A DNA stretch of 64,000 nucleotides from Infirmifilum lucidum (lineage in GTDB: Archaea > Thermoproteota > Thermoprotei > Thermofilales > Thermofilaceae). Shown here in pieces: positions 16,429 through 24,439 of the stretch. The stretch is from positions 682,001 to 746,000 of the forward strand of contig NZ_CP062310.1 in assembly GCF_014876775.1 (NCBI RefSeq), written 5' to 3'. A program made the translations under genes and the position numbers. The notes under the pieces were generated by a model. The model ran no database searches. It was not told where the DNA came from and worked only from the letters and a program-made list of their open reading frames with translations. Numbering within the stretch: position 1 is the first letter of the stretch; every line of letters starts with the position of its first letter.

Positions 16429-17538
16429 TCAGGCTGGGCCGAGTACCCTGGCTTTCCCGTTGAGCGCAAGGTAAACTGCGAGGTATAGCGGCAGCGTGCG
16501 CTCCCCGGCTTGGTCTGGGAGGCTCGTGGCTAGGATCTTCCTGGGCCACTTGTCCATCTCCACCCTGACGGGCTCGTCGGGCAGCGCTATTGCCTTCTCG
16601 AGCACGCCCCTGGCGTCGAGCGCTTCGAGCTGCTGGACTGTCATCCGGAGGACTTTCAGCCCTGTCTTGCCATGAAGCGTCCCCGGTAGCCTTATCAGGC
16701 GCTTGACGTCCATTGTCACCTTCTCGTCTATGTTTGCCCTCGCCTCCGCGACGCACTCTAGTATGAGCCTCTCCAGCTCCCCCCTGGACAGCCTGCCCTC
16801 CGCCTCCGGCCTGAGCTGGAGTAGCTTGGCTATGCGGCCGCGCCACCCCGGGTCTTCCGGGGTGTACCTGTAAGTGTAGCCTCCCCTAGTCCTGGCGATG
16901 TAGAGCTCCGGGTCTATGCCTAGGCCCCTGACGTAGTCTGCTATCTCGCGCCTCGCCTCCTGGTCTAGGTCTACTAGCGCGCTGTCCTCCACGTGTAGGT
17001 GGAAGCCCCTGTGGCCGGAGAAGACGACGTACATCTCGTCCCTCGAGATCCCGAAGTCCTCCTCGAGTATGTCCACGAGCTTGAGGACTTCGTCGCGCGC
17101 CACGCTTATGCACTGCTCGCAGACCCACGTCTGCCTCTCTACCCTGTCGCTCCCGCAGGAGGGGCACTTCTCCACGAACCCCCAGCCCTCTGCCCCGCAG
17201 TTCCTGCACTTCCAGGTGTCGTGGAGCGGCTTGCAGGGGGTGTTTATGTGGTCGACGTCTATGTCGAAGACGAGATCTGCGCCCTGCCAGCCCTTCTCGT
17301 CCATGTCTGAGGCTGCGGGGTCTGCGTAGTACGCTGTAGAGTAGTAGGCGTGCTGGGGAACCTTGTCCCTTATGAACTTGTTGAGCTCGCCGGCGTCCCT
17401 GAAGGCCATGTGCCTGGCCATCCCCTGGGAGTCGAAGAAGCTGAATGCGAACTCCCTCTTCTCTATGCTGCTGGGGGGCGGCACCGTGTTCCTCGCGTAG
17501 TACGCCTTGAAGAGCCTCACGATGCCGGCCTGATCCAC
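16429..17538 (-). CDS. priS: DNA primase small (catalytic) subunit PriS
   Basis: 369 residues of the archaeo-eukaryotic primase family. FDIDVDH (residues 91-97) carries the catalytic aspartates. A zinc site follows with C102, C111, C114, C125 and C128 (CRNCGAEGWG...CPSC), and SGHRGFHLHVED supplies the conserved histidines. It makes RNA/DNA primers for replication as a heterodimer with PriL. The start is GTG 17538, which directly abuts the TGA of priL (TGA-GTG with no spacer), so the two subunits are translationally coupled. The neighbouring PCNA and TFS make this a replication/transcription cluster. Confidence 0.97.
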   Translation of the reverse strand: MDQAGIVRLFKAYYARNTVPPPSSIEKREFAFSFFDSQGMARHMAFRDAGELNKFIRDKVPQHAYYSTAYYADPAASDMDEKGWQGADLVFDIDVDHINTPCKPLHDTWKCRNCGAEGWGFVEKCPSCGSDRVERQTWVCEQCISVARDEVLKLVDILEEDFGISRDEMYVVFSGHRGFHLHVEDSALVDLDQEARREIADYVRGLGIDPELYIARTRGGYTYRYTPEDPGWRGRIAKLLQLRPEAEGRLSRGELERLILECVAEARANIDEKVTMDVKRLIRLPGTLHGKTGLKVLRMTVQQLEALDARGVLEKAIALPDEPVRVEMDKWPRKILATSLPDQAGERTLPLYLAVYLALNGKARVLGPA

Positions 17539-18591
17539 TCACTCCACCCTCGGTGGCCTGCCCCTCACGGCCCTGTAGAAGAACTGGAGGGGGTGCTTGA
17601 CGCCCTGGCAGTTCCACCTGCACAGGCCCAGGCTCCTCATGTTGTCGCACTTGTACGGCGTGTACTTCGTCCTCGAGCCCCTCAGCCCCGCAATGTGCTC
17701 TACCTGGTACCTGGCTAAATCCTCCCTGTAGTCGGGCGAGGCCTTGAAGACCTCGAGTGTCTCCTCCACCGAGAAGCCCACGCTGAGCAGGAAGGAGGCC
17801 AGAGCGAAGCGGGCGCTGTGGGTGAGGTTCTTCCCGCTCTTGATGTCTTCCAGGAGTGCTCTGGTGCACGGCGGGAACGCCGTCGCGTCGCCTTTCCTGT
17901 AACCCGCCTGGGCGTAGGCCAGGACTTCGCTCCTGGTCTTGGCCCACTTCTGCGACACTTCCTCTACTACAGCGTAGAGCCTCTCGGGGACTACTGACGG
18001 GTCTACTGATGCCGACTCGACGAGCCTGGCCACGTACTTCTTCACGCCCGTCTGAAGTAGCCTCGCGAGCTCGCGCCAGCCCACTTCCACGTAGCCGGAG
18101 GATAGGGGCCTGTTCACGAGCTTCCAGGGGCCCGTGAACTCGGGCTGGGCGTAGACGTAGTCCTTGAAGTGAATGCTTATGCCGCCGCTCCCCGCTCTCA
18201 GGCTCCAGCCGAAGACTGTTGCGAGGTAGAGCAGGAGCTCGGGCCTCCTCACAGCATCCTGCTCTATGCTCTCGAAGACCCTCTTGGAGAACGCCACTGC
18301 AAACTTCTCGGTTAGCGCCCTGTCGCCGACCTGGGAGAGTATTAGCAGGGCCGTCGTGAACGCCGAGACCTCCAGCCTGTAATCCCCTCCTGGCGGGGGG
18401 TAGGTGCCGTTCTCAATAACTGAGAGAATCTTGCCCCTAGCGTTCTCCAGGATTTGGAGGCCCAGAGGGGTCTCGCCGAGCTCCTCTAGGGTGAGGCCTA
18501 GCTCGCGTACGACTCTGAGCGCGTCCGGGAGAAAGGGGTATCTGGCGTAGTCGTCCGTGGTCAGCGCTACGCGCAATGGCTCCGCCTTCAT
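17539..18591 (-). CDS. priL: DNA primase large subunit PriL
   Basis: 350 residues. The N-terminal half is helical; the C-terminal half holds the conserved cysteines of the 4Fe-4S domain: one in FPPCTRALLEDI, then CDNMRSLGLCRWNC at about residues 319-332. PriL regulates primer initiation and length and passes the primer to the polymerase. The start is ATG 18591, eight bases after the stop of the PCNA gene, so pcn-priL-priS form an operon read toward lower coordinates. Length and domain order match archaeal PriL. Confidence 0.95.
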   Translation of the reverse strand: MKAEPLRVALTTDDYARYPFLPDALRVVRELGLTLEELGETPLGLQILENARGKILSVIENGTYPPPGGDYRLEVSAFTTALLILSQVGDRALTEKFAVAFSKRVFESIEQDAVRRPELLLYLATVFGWSLRAGSGGISIHFKDYVYAQPEFTGPWKLVNRPLSSGYVEVGWRELARLLQTGVKKYVARLVESASVDPSVVPERLYAVVEEVSQKWAKTRSEVLAYAQAGYRKGDATAFPPCTRALLEDIKSGKNLTHSARFALASFLLSVGFSVEETLEVFKASPDYREDLARYQVEHIAGLRGSRTKYTPYKCDNMRSLGLCRWNCQGVKHPLQFFYRAVRGRPPRVE

Positions 18592-18598
18592 CTCCAGG

Positions 18599-19342
18599 CT
18601 ACTCCATGCGCGGGGCCAGCAGGTATTTGAGTGTTCCTCCGCCTGCTATGTCAAATGTCATCTCGAGTGGCATGTTCGTCGCGAACTTGAGGGCCATGAT
18701 GTCGCTGACCCTGTATGCCTTGGAGACTATCTTCTCGAGGAAGTCTATCCCGTAGCTCGCCTCGGCAGGCTCCCTGACGTCTATCTCCAGCAGGCTGCCG
18801 GACTCTATGGTGAACTTCGACTCTATCTCGCCTTTGTCGCTCTTAGCCGAGAGGTAGAGGGACTCGTCCTCGGCCTTCAGCTTGACGGACTCTGAGACGA
18901 GGGAGGCGTCCTTGAGGGCGTCGCGGAAAGTGTCGCTGAGCATCTTCGCGGCGACAGCGAAGTTGAGCCTGGGGGTCGGTAGCTCTTGGCCCGCTATGTC
19001 GAGTAGCGGGAACTTGAACCTCCTCTCCGCCCTGCCCTGGAGGACTATTGTGAGCCTCCCGCCTCCGACCTCGAATACGAGCTTGTCGTCGGACTTCGCC
19101 CTCTTCAGTACTTTGTCCACGTCGTCCAGGACTACGCCTATCTTCGTCTCGGCCTCGACAGAGTACTCTTCGAATAGGCCCGCGGGCATGTAGAGATCCA
19201 CCATTGCAATCCTCCCGGGGTCTAGCGCCCTGAGGGAGAGGCCTTCGGGGGTGGCGACGAAGTTCGCCTCGTCGACTATCGTTGCGAGGCTCTCGATGAT
19301 GTACCTCCACTCCCTCGCGTCTGGGAAGGTGAATTTTACCAT
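18599..19342 (-). CDS. pcn: DNA polymerase sliding clamp PCNA
   Basis: About 247 residues with the duplicated PCNA fold: VKFTFPDAREWRYIIESLAT at the start, LRALDPGRIAMVDLYMPAGLF in the first domain, and the C-terminal segment TFDIAGGGTLKYLLAPRME. The ring encircles DNA and tethers polymerase, ligase and FEN1. I use ATG 19342, which gives the usual N-terminus; GTG 19351 is in frame and lies exactly where a leaderless transcript from the TATA element at 19375-19389 would start. Crenarchaea often have several PCNA paralogues forming heterotrimers; only one is present in this window. Confidence 0.95.
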   Translation of the reverse strand: MVKFTFPDAREWRYIIESLATIVDEANFVATPEGLSLRALDPGRIAMVDLYMPAGLFEEYSVEAETKIGVVLDDVDKVLKRAKSDDKLVFEVGGGRLTIVLQGRAERRFKFPLLDIAGQELPTPRLNFAVAAKMLSDTFRDALKDASLVSESVKLKAEDESLYLSAKSDKGEIESKFTIESGSLLEIDVREPAEASYGIDFLEKIVSKAYRVSDIMALKFATNMPLEMTFDIAGGGTLKYLLAPRME

Positions 19343-19374
19343 TCCAGGCACCAGTTATAGACACTGCACCGCCA

Positions 19375-19389
19375 AATAATTAAGTTATC
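19375..19389 (-). promoter_or_regulatory. TATA-like promoter element of the PCNA-primase operon
   Basis: GATAACTTAATTATT on the minus strand, identical over 15 bases to the element at 6051-6065. It predicts transcription start near 19352. Confidence 0.6.
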
Positions 19390-19398
19390 ACTTAAGGT

Positions 19399-19731
19399 TC
19401 AGGCGTACTCCCTGTAGACCTTCCGACACTTCGTGCATATGTAGAACCTCGTGGCTGGCTCGTCCCCCGCCCTCGTCTGAACCTCGTACGCGTACGCCCT
19501 GTCGTTCCCGCAGTTCTCGCACTTGAATGGGACGACGGGGAGAGTTGCGACGTCTACGTCGAAGACAGCGACTTTGTCAAGCGGGTGGCGCTCTATCCTC
19601 TCCACGACCCTGTACTTGCTACCAGGATTGTCTGCCTCTTTCACGTAGCCACAGCTCCGGCACTTCAGCACCCTCCTGCCGTCCACTCTCTCGGGAACCA
19701 TTACGCCGCCGCACTTTGGGCAGAACTCCAT
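19399..19731 (-). CDS. tfs: Transcription cleavage factor TFS (RpoM-like)
   Basis: 110 residues with two zinc ribbons: [21 protein letters not shown]...C at the N-terminus and CENCGND...CTKC at the C-terminus. The second ribbon contains the [12 protein letters not shown] loop; its Asp-Glu pair is the acidic tip that reaches the RNA polymerase active site and stimulates cleavage of backtracked RNA, as in eukaryotic TFIIS. The DE pair is intact, so this copy should be active. The start is ATG 19731. A TATA-like element (CTTATAG on the minus strand) lies about 30 nt upstream. It is divergent from the L44e operon. Confidence 0.93.
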   Translation of the reverse strand: MEFCPKCGGVMVPERVDGRRVLKCRSCGYVKEADNPGSKYRVVERIERHPLDKVAVFDVDVATLPVVPFKCENCGNDRAYAYEVQTRAGDEPATRFYICTKCRKVYREYA

Positions 19732-19788
19732 ACAGACACCTAGACTGCTACGCCACGTACGTACTCTATAAGCTTTTTGCTTGGGAAA

Positions 19789-19798
19789 TCTTTAAATT
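19789..19798 (+). promoter_or_regulatory. TATA box of the L44e-S27e operon
   Basis: TCTTTAAATT predicts transcription start near 19821, about 15 nt before the L44e ATG. Confidence 0.55.
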
Positions 19799-19835
19799 CT
19801 ACGAGTGGTCGTGTTTTGGAGACGGTGCGTCGTGG

Positions 19836-20123
19836 ATGAAAGTTCCCAGCGTGATTAGGACGTATTGCCCAAGGTGTAAGACGCACACGGAGCACGAGGT
19901 CACGCTCTACAAAGCCGGGAAGAGGAGGACGCTGGCAGAGGGGCAGCGAAGGTACCTCAGGAAGCAGGAGGGCTACGGGTCTAAGAGGAAGCCCGAGCAG
20001 AAGAGGACTGCAAAAGTCACGAAGAAGCAGGTCTTGAAGCTTAAGTGCAAGGTTTGCGGGTACACAATCCACAGGGAGGGTATCAGGCTGAAGAAGCTCG
20101 AGATAGTCGAGAAGGTGAGGTAG
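19836..20123 (+). CDS. rpl44e: Large-subunit ribosomal protein L44e
   Basis: 95 residues, basic, beginning [20 protein letters not shown] with a second pair KCKVCGY near the C-terminus, the zinc-ribbon pattern of L44e (eL42). It binds near the E site of the large subunit. The frame is open further upstream, but the ATG at 19836 gives the family N-terminus, fits the TATA element at 19789-19798, and has GGTG about nine bases upstream. It is followed after 3 nt by S27e, then aIF2-alpha and Nop10, the gene order commonly seen in archaea. Confidence 0.96.
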   Translation: MKVPSVIRTYCPRCKTHTEHEVTLYKAGKRRTLAEGQRRYLRKQEGYGSKRKPEQKRTAKVTKKQVLKLKCKVCGYTIHREGIRLKKLEIVEKVR

Positions 20124-20126
20124 CGC

Positions 20127-20324
20127 ATGGTCGACGTCGAGAAGCTGATCCCGAGGCCTAGAAGTAAGTTCGTGATGGTCAGGTGCCCCGACTGCGGGAA
20201 CGTCCAGGTGGTGTTCAGCCACTCGTCTCTCGAGGCCAAGTGCTTCAAGTGCGGCCGTGTCCTGATCCAGCCGACGGGAGGCAAGGCCCTGATACTGGCA
20301 GAGATACTCGAGTTCCTGTCCTAG
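20127..20324 (+). CDS. rps27e: Small-subunit ribosomal protein S27e
   Basis: 65 residues with a zinc ribbon [16 protein letters not shown]...KCFKCG, the hallmark of S27e (eS27). It starts with ATG 20127 three bases after the L44e stop and is probably translated from the same message. Length and sequence are typical for archaea. Confidence 0.96.
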   Translation: MVDVEKLIPRPRSKFVMVRCPDCGNVQVVFSHSSLEAKCFKCGRVLIQPTGGKALILAEILEFLS

Positions 20325-20348
20325 GAGGCTTGTTTCCCCGGAAAGGTT

Positions 20349-20387
20349 CGAGCAGGAGGGCTGCCCCGCGCGGGGCAGGCCCACTCG
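20349..20387. other. Long stable G-C hairpin between S27e and aIF2-alpha
   Basis: CGAG (20349-20352) pairs with CTCG (20384-20387). Inside, GGGC-TGCCCC (20358-20367) pairs with GGGGCA-GCCC (20372-20382) with a single bulged G and a four-base loop, giving about 14 bp in total. It lies in the only sizeable gap of the L44e-Nop10 operon and is not followed by a T-run. It may be an attenuator, processing site or small RNA. Confidence 0.4.
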
Positions 20388-20441
20388 GTTTGTAACGGAA
20401 GAAATATCAAGGCCGTGTTGTTTTTCGCAGTGGTGGTATAG

Positions 20442-21242
20442 TTGGTCAGGAAGAGGGAAAGCATCCCGAGTCTGAACGACCTTGTGGTTGGGACTGTCGC
20501 AGAGATCCATGACCACGGGGCTTTCGTGACGCTGGACGAGTATGGAGGGCTTAGGGCTTACGTGCCGCTGGGCGAGGTGAGCCACACCTGGTTCAGGAGC
20601 ATCCGGGATGTCCTCAGAGTCAGGCAGAAGGCAGTCTTCAAGGTTATACGCGTTGACCCCGCGAAGAAGCTGGTAGACGCGTCTCTGAGGAGGGTCTCGG
20701 ACGCCGAGAGACGGGAGAAGCTTATCGAGTGGAAGAGAGCTCAGAGGGCAGAGAAGATGCTCGAGCTCGCCGCGCAGAGGCTCAAGAAGACTCTCGACGA
20801 GGCCTACGAGAAGGTTGGCTGGAGGCTTGAAGACTATTATGGGGAGATATTCAAGGGGCTAGAGGAAGCTAGCCTGAGGGGTGAAGAGGCCCTTGTAGAG
20901 GCCGGAGTAGAGAAGAAGTGGGCTGAAGTTGTAGCCGAGATAGCCAGGCAGAACATTAAACTGCCGAAAGTCAAGATGAGCTACATAGTCACCGTGCAGT
21001 GTCTCGAGGGCGGGCTGCCCGCGCTCAAGAAGGCCCTCACTTCGTGGGAGGGGGGCGTGGAGGTGCCGCATAACGCCGCCGTGAGGTTCTACACGATTGG
21101 CGCGCCGAGGTACAAGCTAGACGTCGAGGCGCTAAACTACAAGGACGGTGAGAGGCTCTCCCAGGAGATCTTGAAGTCCATAGAGAGCGTGGCTCGGAGC
21201 ATGGGCTGTAGCTTCTCTTACGAGAAGCTCAAGGGGGAGTAG
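20442..21242 (+). CDS. eif2a: Translation initiation factor aIF2 alpha subunit
   Basis: 266 residues. The N-terminal S1 (OB) domain reads DLVVGTVAEIHDHGAFVTLDEY, followed by a helical middle domain and the alpha/beta C-terminal domain. With the beta and gamma subunits it delivers initiator Met-tRNA to the small ribosomal subunit; the alpha subunit strengthens tRNA binding. The start is TTG 20442, with GGTGG seven bases upstream and a possible TATA element (GAAATATC at 20401) that could give an additional promoter inside the operon. Nop10 follows two bases after the stop. Confidence 0.95.
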   Translation: MVRKRESIPSLNDLVVGTVAEIHDHGAFVTLDEYGGLRAYVPLGEVSHTWFRSIRDVLRVRQKAVFKVIRVDPAKKLVDASLRRVSDAERREKLIEWKRAQRAEKMLELAAQRLKKTLDEAYEKVGWRLEDYYGEIFKGLEEASLRGEEALVEAGVEKKWAEVVAEIARQNIKLPKVKMSYIVTVQCLEGGLPALKKALTSWEGGVEVPHNAAVRFYTIGAPRYKLDVEALNYKDGERLSQEILKSIESVARSMGCSFSYEKLKGE

Positions 21243-21244
21243 GC

Positions 21245-21436
21245 GTGGCGAGGCACGTACTCCTGCACAAGTGCGCGGTATGCGGGATGTACACCCTGCG
21301 CCGGGACAGGTGCCCCTACTGCGGCGGCGAGCTCAAGGCAGCCCACCCGGCTAAGTTTTCTCCGGAAGACCCTTACGGGGAGTACAGGAGAAAGATGAAG
21401 CTCGAGACCCTTGCGGGAAGGGGGTCTAGCCTTTAA
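21245..21436 (+). CDS. nop10: H/ACA RNP component Nop10
   Basis: 63 residues beginning at GTG 21245. CAVCGMYTLRRDRCPYCGG is the archaeal Nop10 zinc ribbon, followed by the conserved AHPAKFSPEDPYGEYRRK peptide that wraps onto Cbf5. It is required for RNA-guided pseudouridylation. The last 11 bases overlap the end of the oppositely oriented AglB gene. Confidence 0.96.
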   Translation: MARHVLLHKCAVCGMYTLRRDRCPYCGGELKAAHPAKFSPEDPYGEYRRKMKLETLAGRGSSL

Positions 21437-23618
21437 CCTTAAATATTTTCACCCAGCCGTTTGGCTCTGACACGTATACCAGCTCGAAGTGCTTGAGGGG
21501 GGGCATTAGGTAGTTGGGGCCGTGGTAGCCCTGTAGCTGTCCTAGGAAAGCGTCGAAGACGAATACTTGCTGCTTGTAGTTCCTGGCGTAGATCATCTTG
21601 TAGAGTGTCGCGTTGAGGGCCTTGGGTGTTGGAGCCGGAACCAGCAGGTACACCCTCTGGTTGCCGCCAAGGTCCAGATAGGCGTACGAGCCATTCCTGT
21701 ACCCATAGATGTAGTCGCTGGCGTCCAGGCCTATCCACTTCAGCATCTGCGGGCTTTTAGCCATGTCCCCGCCCAGGGCTGGGTGGATCATGGAGAAGTA
21801 GGCGTTAATCCCCGTTGAGAGCGTGATGGACTGTAGGGGCTCGAAGACTACTACGTACGTCACGTTTAGCTCCTTGAATATCTTAAGCGCTGTTTCCTCG
21901 TCTGACGTGAACGCCCTGGCTATCTTCTGTATCTGCCTGGTGTCTATCGTAGCGTTGTCACACGTAGTCTTGCGCCCAGTGTTTACGCTTATCCAGTAGC
22001 CGTAGTCCCACCACGTGGCTATCGTGGCGTCCCGGGGGACGTTGAGCTTTATCCACTCGAGCGCCGATATCCAATCCATGTACTGGTAGCTGTAGTCTAT
22101 CATGGGAACCGAGGATGTTAATATGAGTGCTGGCTGGTGGGAGTATAGTGGAACCTTGGAGCCTAGAATCGATGGGGAGAATAGGAGTAGGAGCACTATG
22201 AGCACGAGGGCGACAACGGCACCGGATGCCCCTGATACTCCGCGCCTCCTGTAGCTCGTGGGGCGTGCCGCCTCAACTACCCTGTCAAAGAGCTCTACGA
22301 GGCCCATCGACGCTACTACCGCTATGGCGGGTGATAGGAGGAGTACTAGCCTGACTATCGAGGACGAGAAATACAGCGACGTGGCGAAGTACAGCGAGGC
22401 AAAAGCGGCCTTGATGTCGTTCTTGATCCTTTTCGCGTAGAGGTATACTGCGAAAATCCCGAACACTATCGAAGACTGGAAGTCGTCGAAGAGCTGGTTC
22501 CACGAGGGCACGGCGTGCTCGGCCACCGTGGTGACGCCGGGCTCCCTAATCGTGGGTAGGACTACTGCGAGGATCCTGCCGGAGATGAGCGATGTTAGTC
22601 CCGTGAGTGTAGCCACCGCAAGTGCGACGGCCAGTACGCCTAGGACGGCTAGACCAGCCTTCCTGAGCTGGGAGGGGCTCATGGTTCTGACGCGAGAGAA
22701 GCCCACGAGGAGGAAGGCCGCAAACACCGTTGTTGCGAGCGGCAGGAAGCCTACGAGCGACAGGAACGCGGTTTTCGGGCCGAACCTGGGTGTCGTGGCT
22801 ACGAAGAGAGTCGTGACAGCGTTCGTAGCTATGTACACTTTCGCCAGCGTCCTGTCGTCGTGGTGCATTAAGAGCCATACTAGAGACAGGAGTGCGAGGA
22901 AGTTCCATGGATAGAGGTATGCGCCCCACGACAGTACGACCATCCCCTGCGACAACCCTGCGAGTATAGCTAGGGGCACAGACCTCCTGCGGTACGCCAC
23001 GAGGAATAAGTAGAATCCGAGAAGCATGAACGGTATAGCGAAGCCCTCGTGTTTTGCTCCGTAATTAGTCCTGTACATGTACGCCCAGCTCAGCGCTATC
23101 AGTACAGCTGAGAGCACCCCAGTCCTGCTGTCCTTGAGCTCCCTGCCCAGCAGGTATGCTGTGAACACTGCAAAGGCGGCGCCTACGGGGACTGTAATGC
23201 CGTGGATGAAGTACAAGTCAACGTCTAAGCCGAGGGCTCTCAGCAACTCATACGTTGCCACGGTGAAGAACGCCGCGCCGGGCTGGCTTGAACCCCTGAG
23301 GTCTCTGCCGTTCGGCGCCCAGAACAGCGTGTCCCTCGGCTTGGGGTTCTCGAACCACCAGTGGTACCACCAGGCTAGGCCGCCTAGGAGGCTCCCGTTG
23401 CCGTTCTCGAGCATCTTCACCGAGAGGTAGTACTCGTAGTAGGGGTCGAACTCGTTGAGGTAGGTGCCCCAGTGGAGCGGGGCCAGGCGGGCTAGGAGCG
23501 TTACTGTGAATGCTATGGCGAGTATTGAGGCGACGACGACCCGGGCATCCCCAAACGCATTGAGCACCGCCTTGAGGCCGGGTGCAATCTTGCCTTGAAT
23601 TTTGCCACTGCCAGACAC
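21426..23618 (-). CDS. aglB: Oligosaccharyltransferase AglB (STT3 family)
   Basis: 730 residues with about 12 predicted membrane spans in the first 480 and a soluble C-terminal domain. The first external loop contains NEFDPYYEYY, the diverged DxD metal-binding motif; WWDYGYWI at about residue 535 is the hallmark that recognises the Asn-X-Ser/Thr acceptor. The enzyme moves the assembled glycan from dolichol phosphate onto asparagines of exported proteins, and the two large sequon-rich surface proteins in this window are natural substrates. The start is GTG 23618; a TATA-like box (AAATAAATAC on the minus strand, about 23641-23650) predicts transcription start near 23620, so the mRNA is essentially leaderless. 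Confidence 0.95.
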   Translation of the reverse strand: MSGSGKIQGKIAPGLKAVLNAFGDARVVVASILAIAFTVTLLARLAPLHWGTYLNEFDPYYEYYLSVKMLENGNGSLLGGLAWWYHWWFENPKPRDTLFWAPNGRDLRGSSQPGAAFFTVATYELLRALGLDVDLYFIHGITVPVGAAFAVFTAYLLGRELKDSRTGVLSAVLIALSWAYMYRTNYGAKHEGFAIPFMLLGFYLFLVAYRRRSVPLAILAGLSQGMVVLSWGAYLYPWNFLALLSLVWLLMHHDDRTLAKVYIATNAVTTLFVATTPRFGPKTAFLSLVGFLPLATTVFAAFLLVGFSRVRTMSPSQLRKAGLAVLGVLAVALAVATLTGLTSLISGRILAVVLPTIREPGVTTVAEHAVPSWNQLFDDFQSSIVFGIFAVYLYAKRIKNDIKAAFASLYFATSLYFSSSIVRLVLLLSPAIAVVASMGLVELFDRVVEAARPTSYRRRGVSGASGAVVALVLIVLLLLFSPSILGSKVPLYSHQPALILTSSVPMIDYSYQYMDWISALEWIKLNVPRDATIATWWDYGYWISVNTGRKTTCDNATIDTRQIQKIARAFTSDEETALKIFKELNVTYVVVFEPLQSITLSTGINAYFSMIHPALGGDMAKSPQMLKWIGLDASDYIYGYRNGSYAYLDLGGNQRVYLLVPAPTPKALNATLYKMIYARNYKQQVFVFDAFLGQLQGYHGPNYLMPPLKHFELVYVSEPNGWVKIFKVKG

Positions 23619-23727
23619 AGGGTTACGAGCTCAGACGCAGGTATTTATTTTTGCGCATACTCATGCCCTACGGATCCCCTCGAGTCGTGGAAAAGCGTTA
23701 TAGCTTGGTTGCGCAGACTAGAGCCAC

Positions 23728-23892
23728 ATGATAACTGTTGTTTGCAGGAAATGCGGCTACGTGTTCTACAAGGGTACTAAAGTGCCAAACCTGTACAAGA
23801 TTTATGCGTCGGTTGGCGGCCGTTGTCCGCGGTGTGGACGCGAGATTAGCTGGGTGCCCGTCGACGTGAAAGTTAAGAGGAGGAGGAAGTAG
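23728..23892 (+). CDS. Small zinc-ribbon protein
   Basis: 54 residues: MITVVCRKCGYVFYKGTKV, then CPRCG, ending in a basic tail VKVKRRRK. CxxC...CxxC is a clear zinc-ribbon pattern. TTATAG at 23698-23703 lies 26-30 nt before the ATG, so the message is probably leaderless from 23728. Its 3' end overlaps the end of the opposite RuvC-like gene by 20 nt. I recognise no specific family; the size, ribbon and basic tail fit a nucleic-acid or ribosome/RNA-polymerase-associated factor. Confidence 0.75.
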   Translation: MITVVCRKCGYVFYKGTKVPNLYKIYASVGGRCPRCGREISWVPVDVKVKRRRK

Positions 23893-24434
23893 CATCTTCT
23901 ATAGCCTTCCGGATAAGGAGTGCCTTACCCCTGCGGTAGATCCTCAGTGCGTCGAGGGCGTCGTCTCGGACTCTCGCCTCTAGCCTCAGTGTCGGCAGGT
24001 CACTCTCCTCCAGGAGGACTAACCTTACGTTGGGCGGTGGAGCAACTAACACGTGCTCTAGTGAGGCTGAGCGTCCCGCTATTAGGGTTATATTCCTGTA
24101 GTACCTGGATAACAGGGAGAGGGCCCTGATAAACGCTCCTGGAGTTGTTGAGCCGATAAATATCACATTGTCCCCTACTGCCAGCACGAGACCTACCTTA
24201 GACTTGCCGGGGTCTATTGCAACCACGATCTCGCTCGTCTGCTCAGGCGGATAGTTGAGATATACGCTGAGGATAGGTTCGCCGGCATCCTCGTCTATGA
24301 GGTCGCACGGGACAACTACCTCTGGGGTGTTCTGGTCGAGCGTGAAATCCCTCCCTACTCTCTTGAGCAGGTAGGCGAGCAGATCCGCTTTTTCGCGGCA
24401 CTCTGAGGCTACGCGCGTAGGCTTGCCCCCCCAC
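23873..24434 (-). CDS. RuvC/YqgF-like (RNase H fold) protein with an apparent frameshift near its start
   Basis: From GTG 24226 the frame encodes 117 residues opening with VVAIDPGKSKVGLVLAVG, the first strand and catalytic-type aspartate of RuvC/YqgF RNase H-fold nucleases. The same frame stays open for another 70 codons upstream (protein-like sequence such as REKADLLAYLLKRVGRDF and PEVVVPCDLIDED), yet has no ATG, GTG or TTG there and meets a stop at 24439. A GTG at 24434, six bases after the upstream stop, would enter this frame if the run of seven G at 24426-24432 were one base shorter, giving about 185 residues. So the gene is either frameshifted, uses slippage, or the sequence has an indel. 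The upstream neighbour is a RecA-like ATPase. Confidence 0.65.
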
Positions 24435-24439
24435 TTTTA

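Noticed and set aside
16886-17947. 353-codon frame across the priL-priS junction
   Set aside because: Arg/Gly-rich product typical of an out-of-frame reading of G+C-rich genes; the priL and priS frames have all family motifs.
19740-20585. 281-codon minus-strand frame across L44e, S27e and aIF2-alpha
   Set aside because: Antisense to three well-supported genes; no matching family motif.
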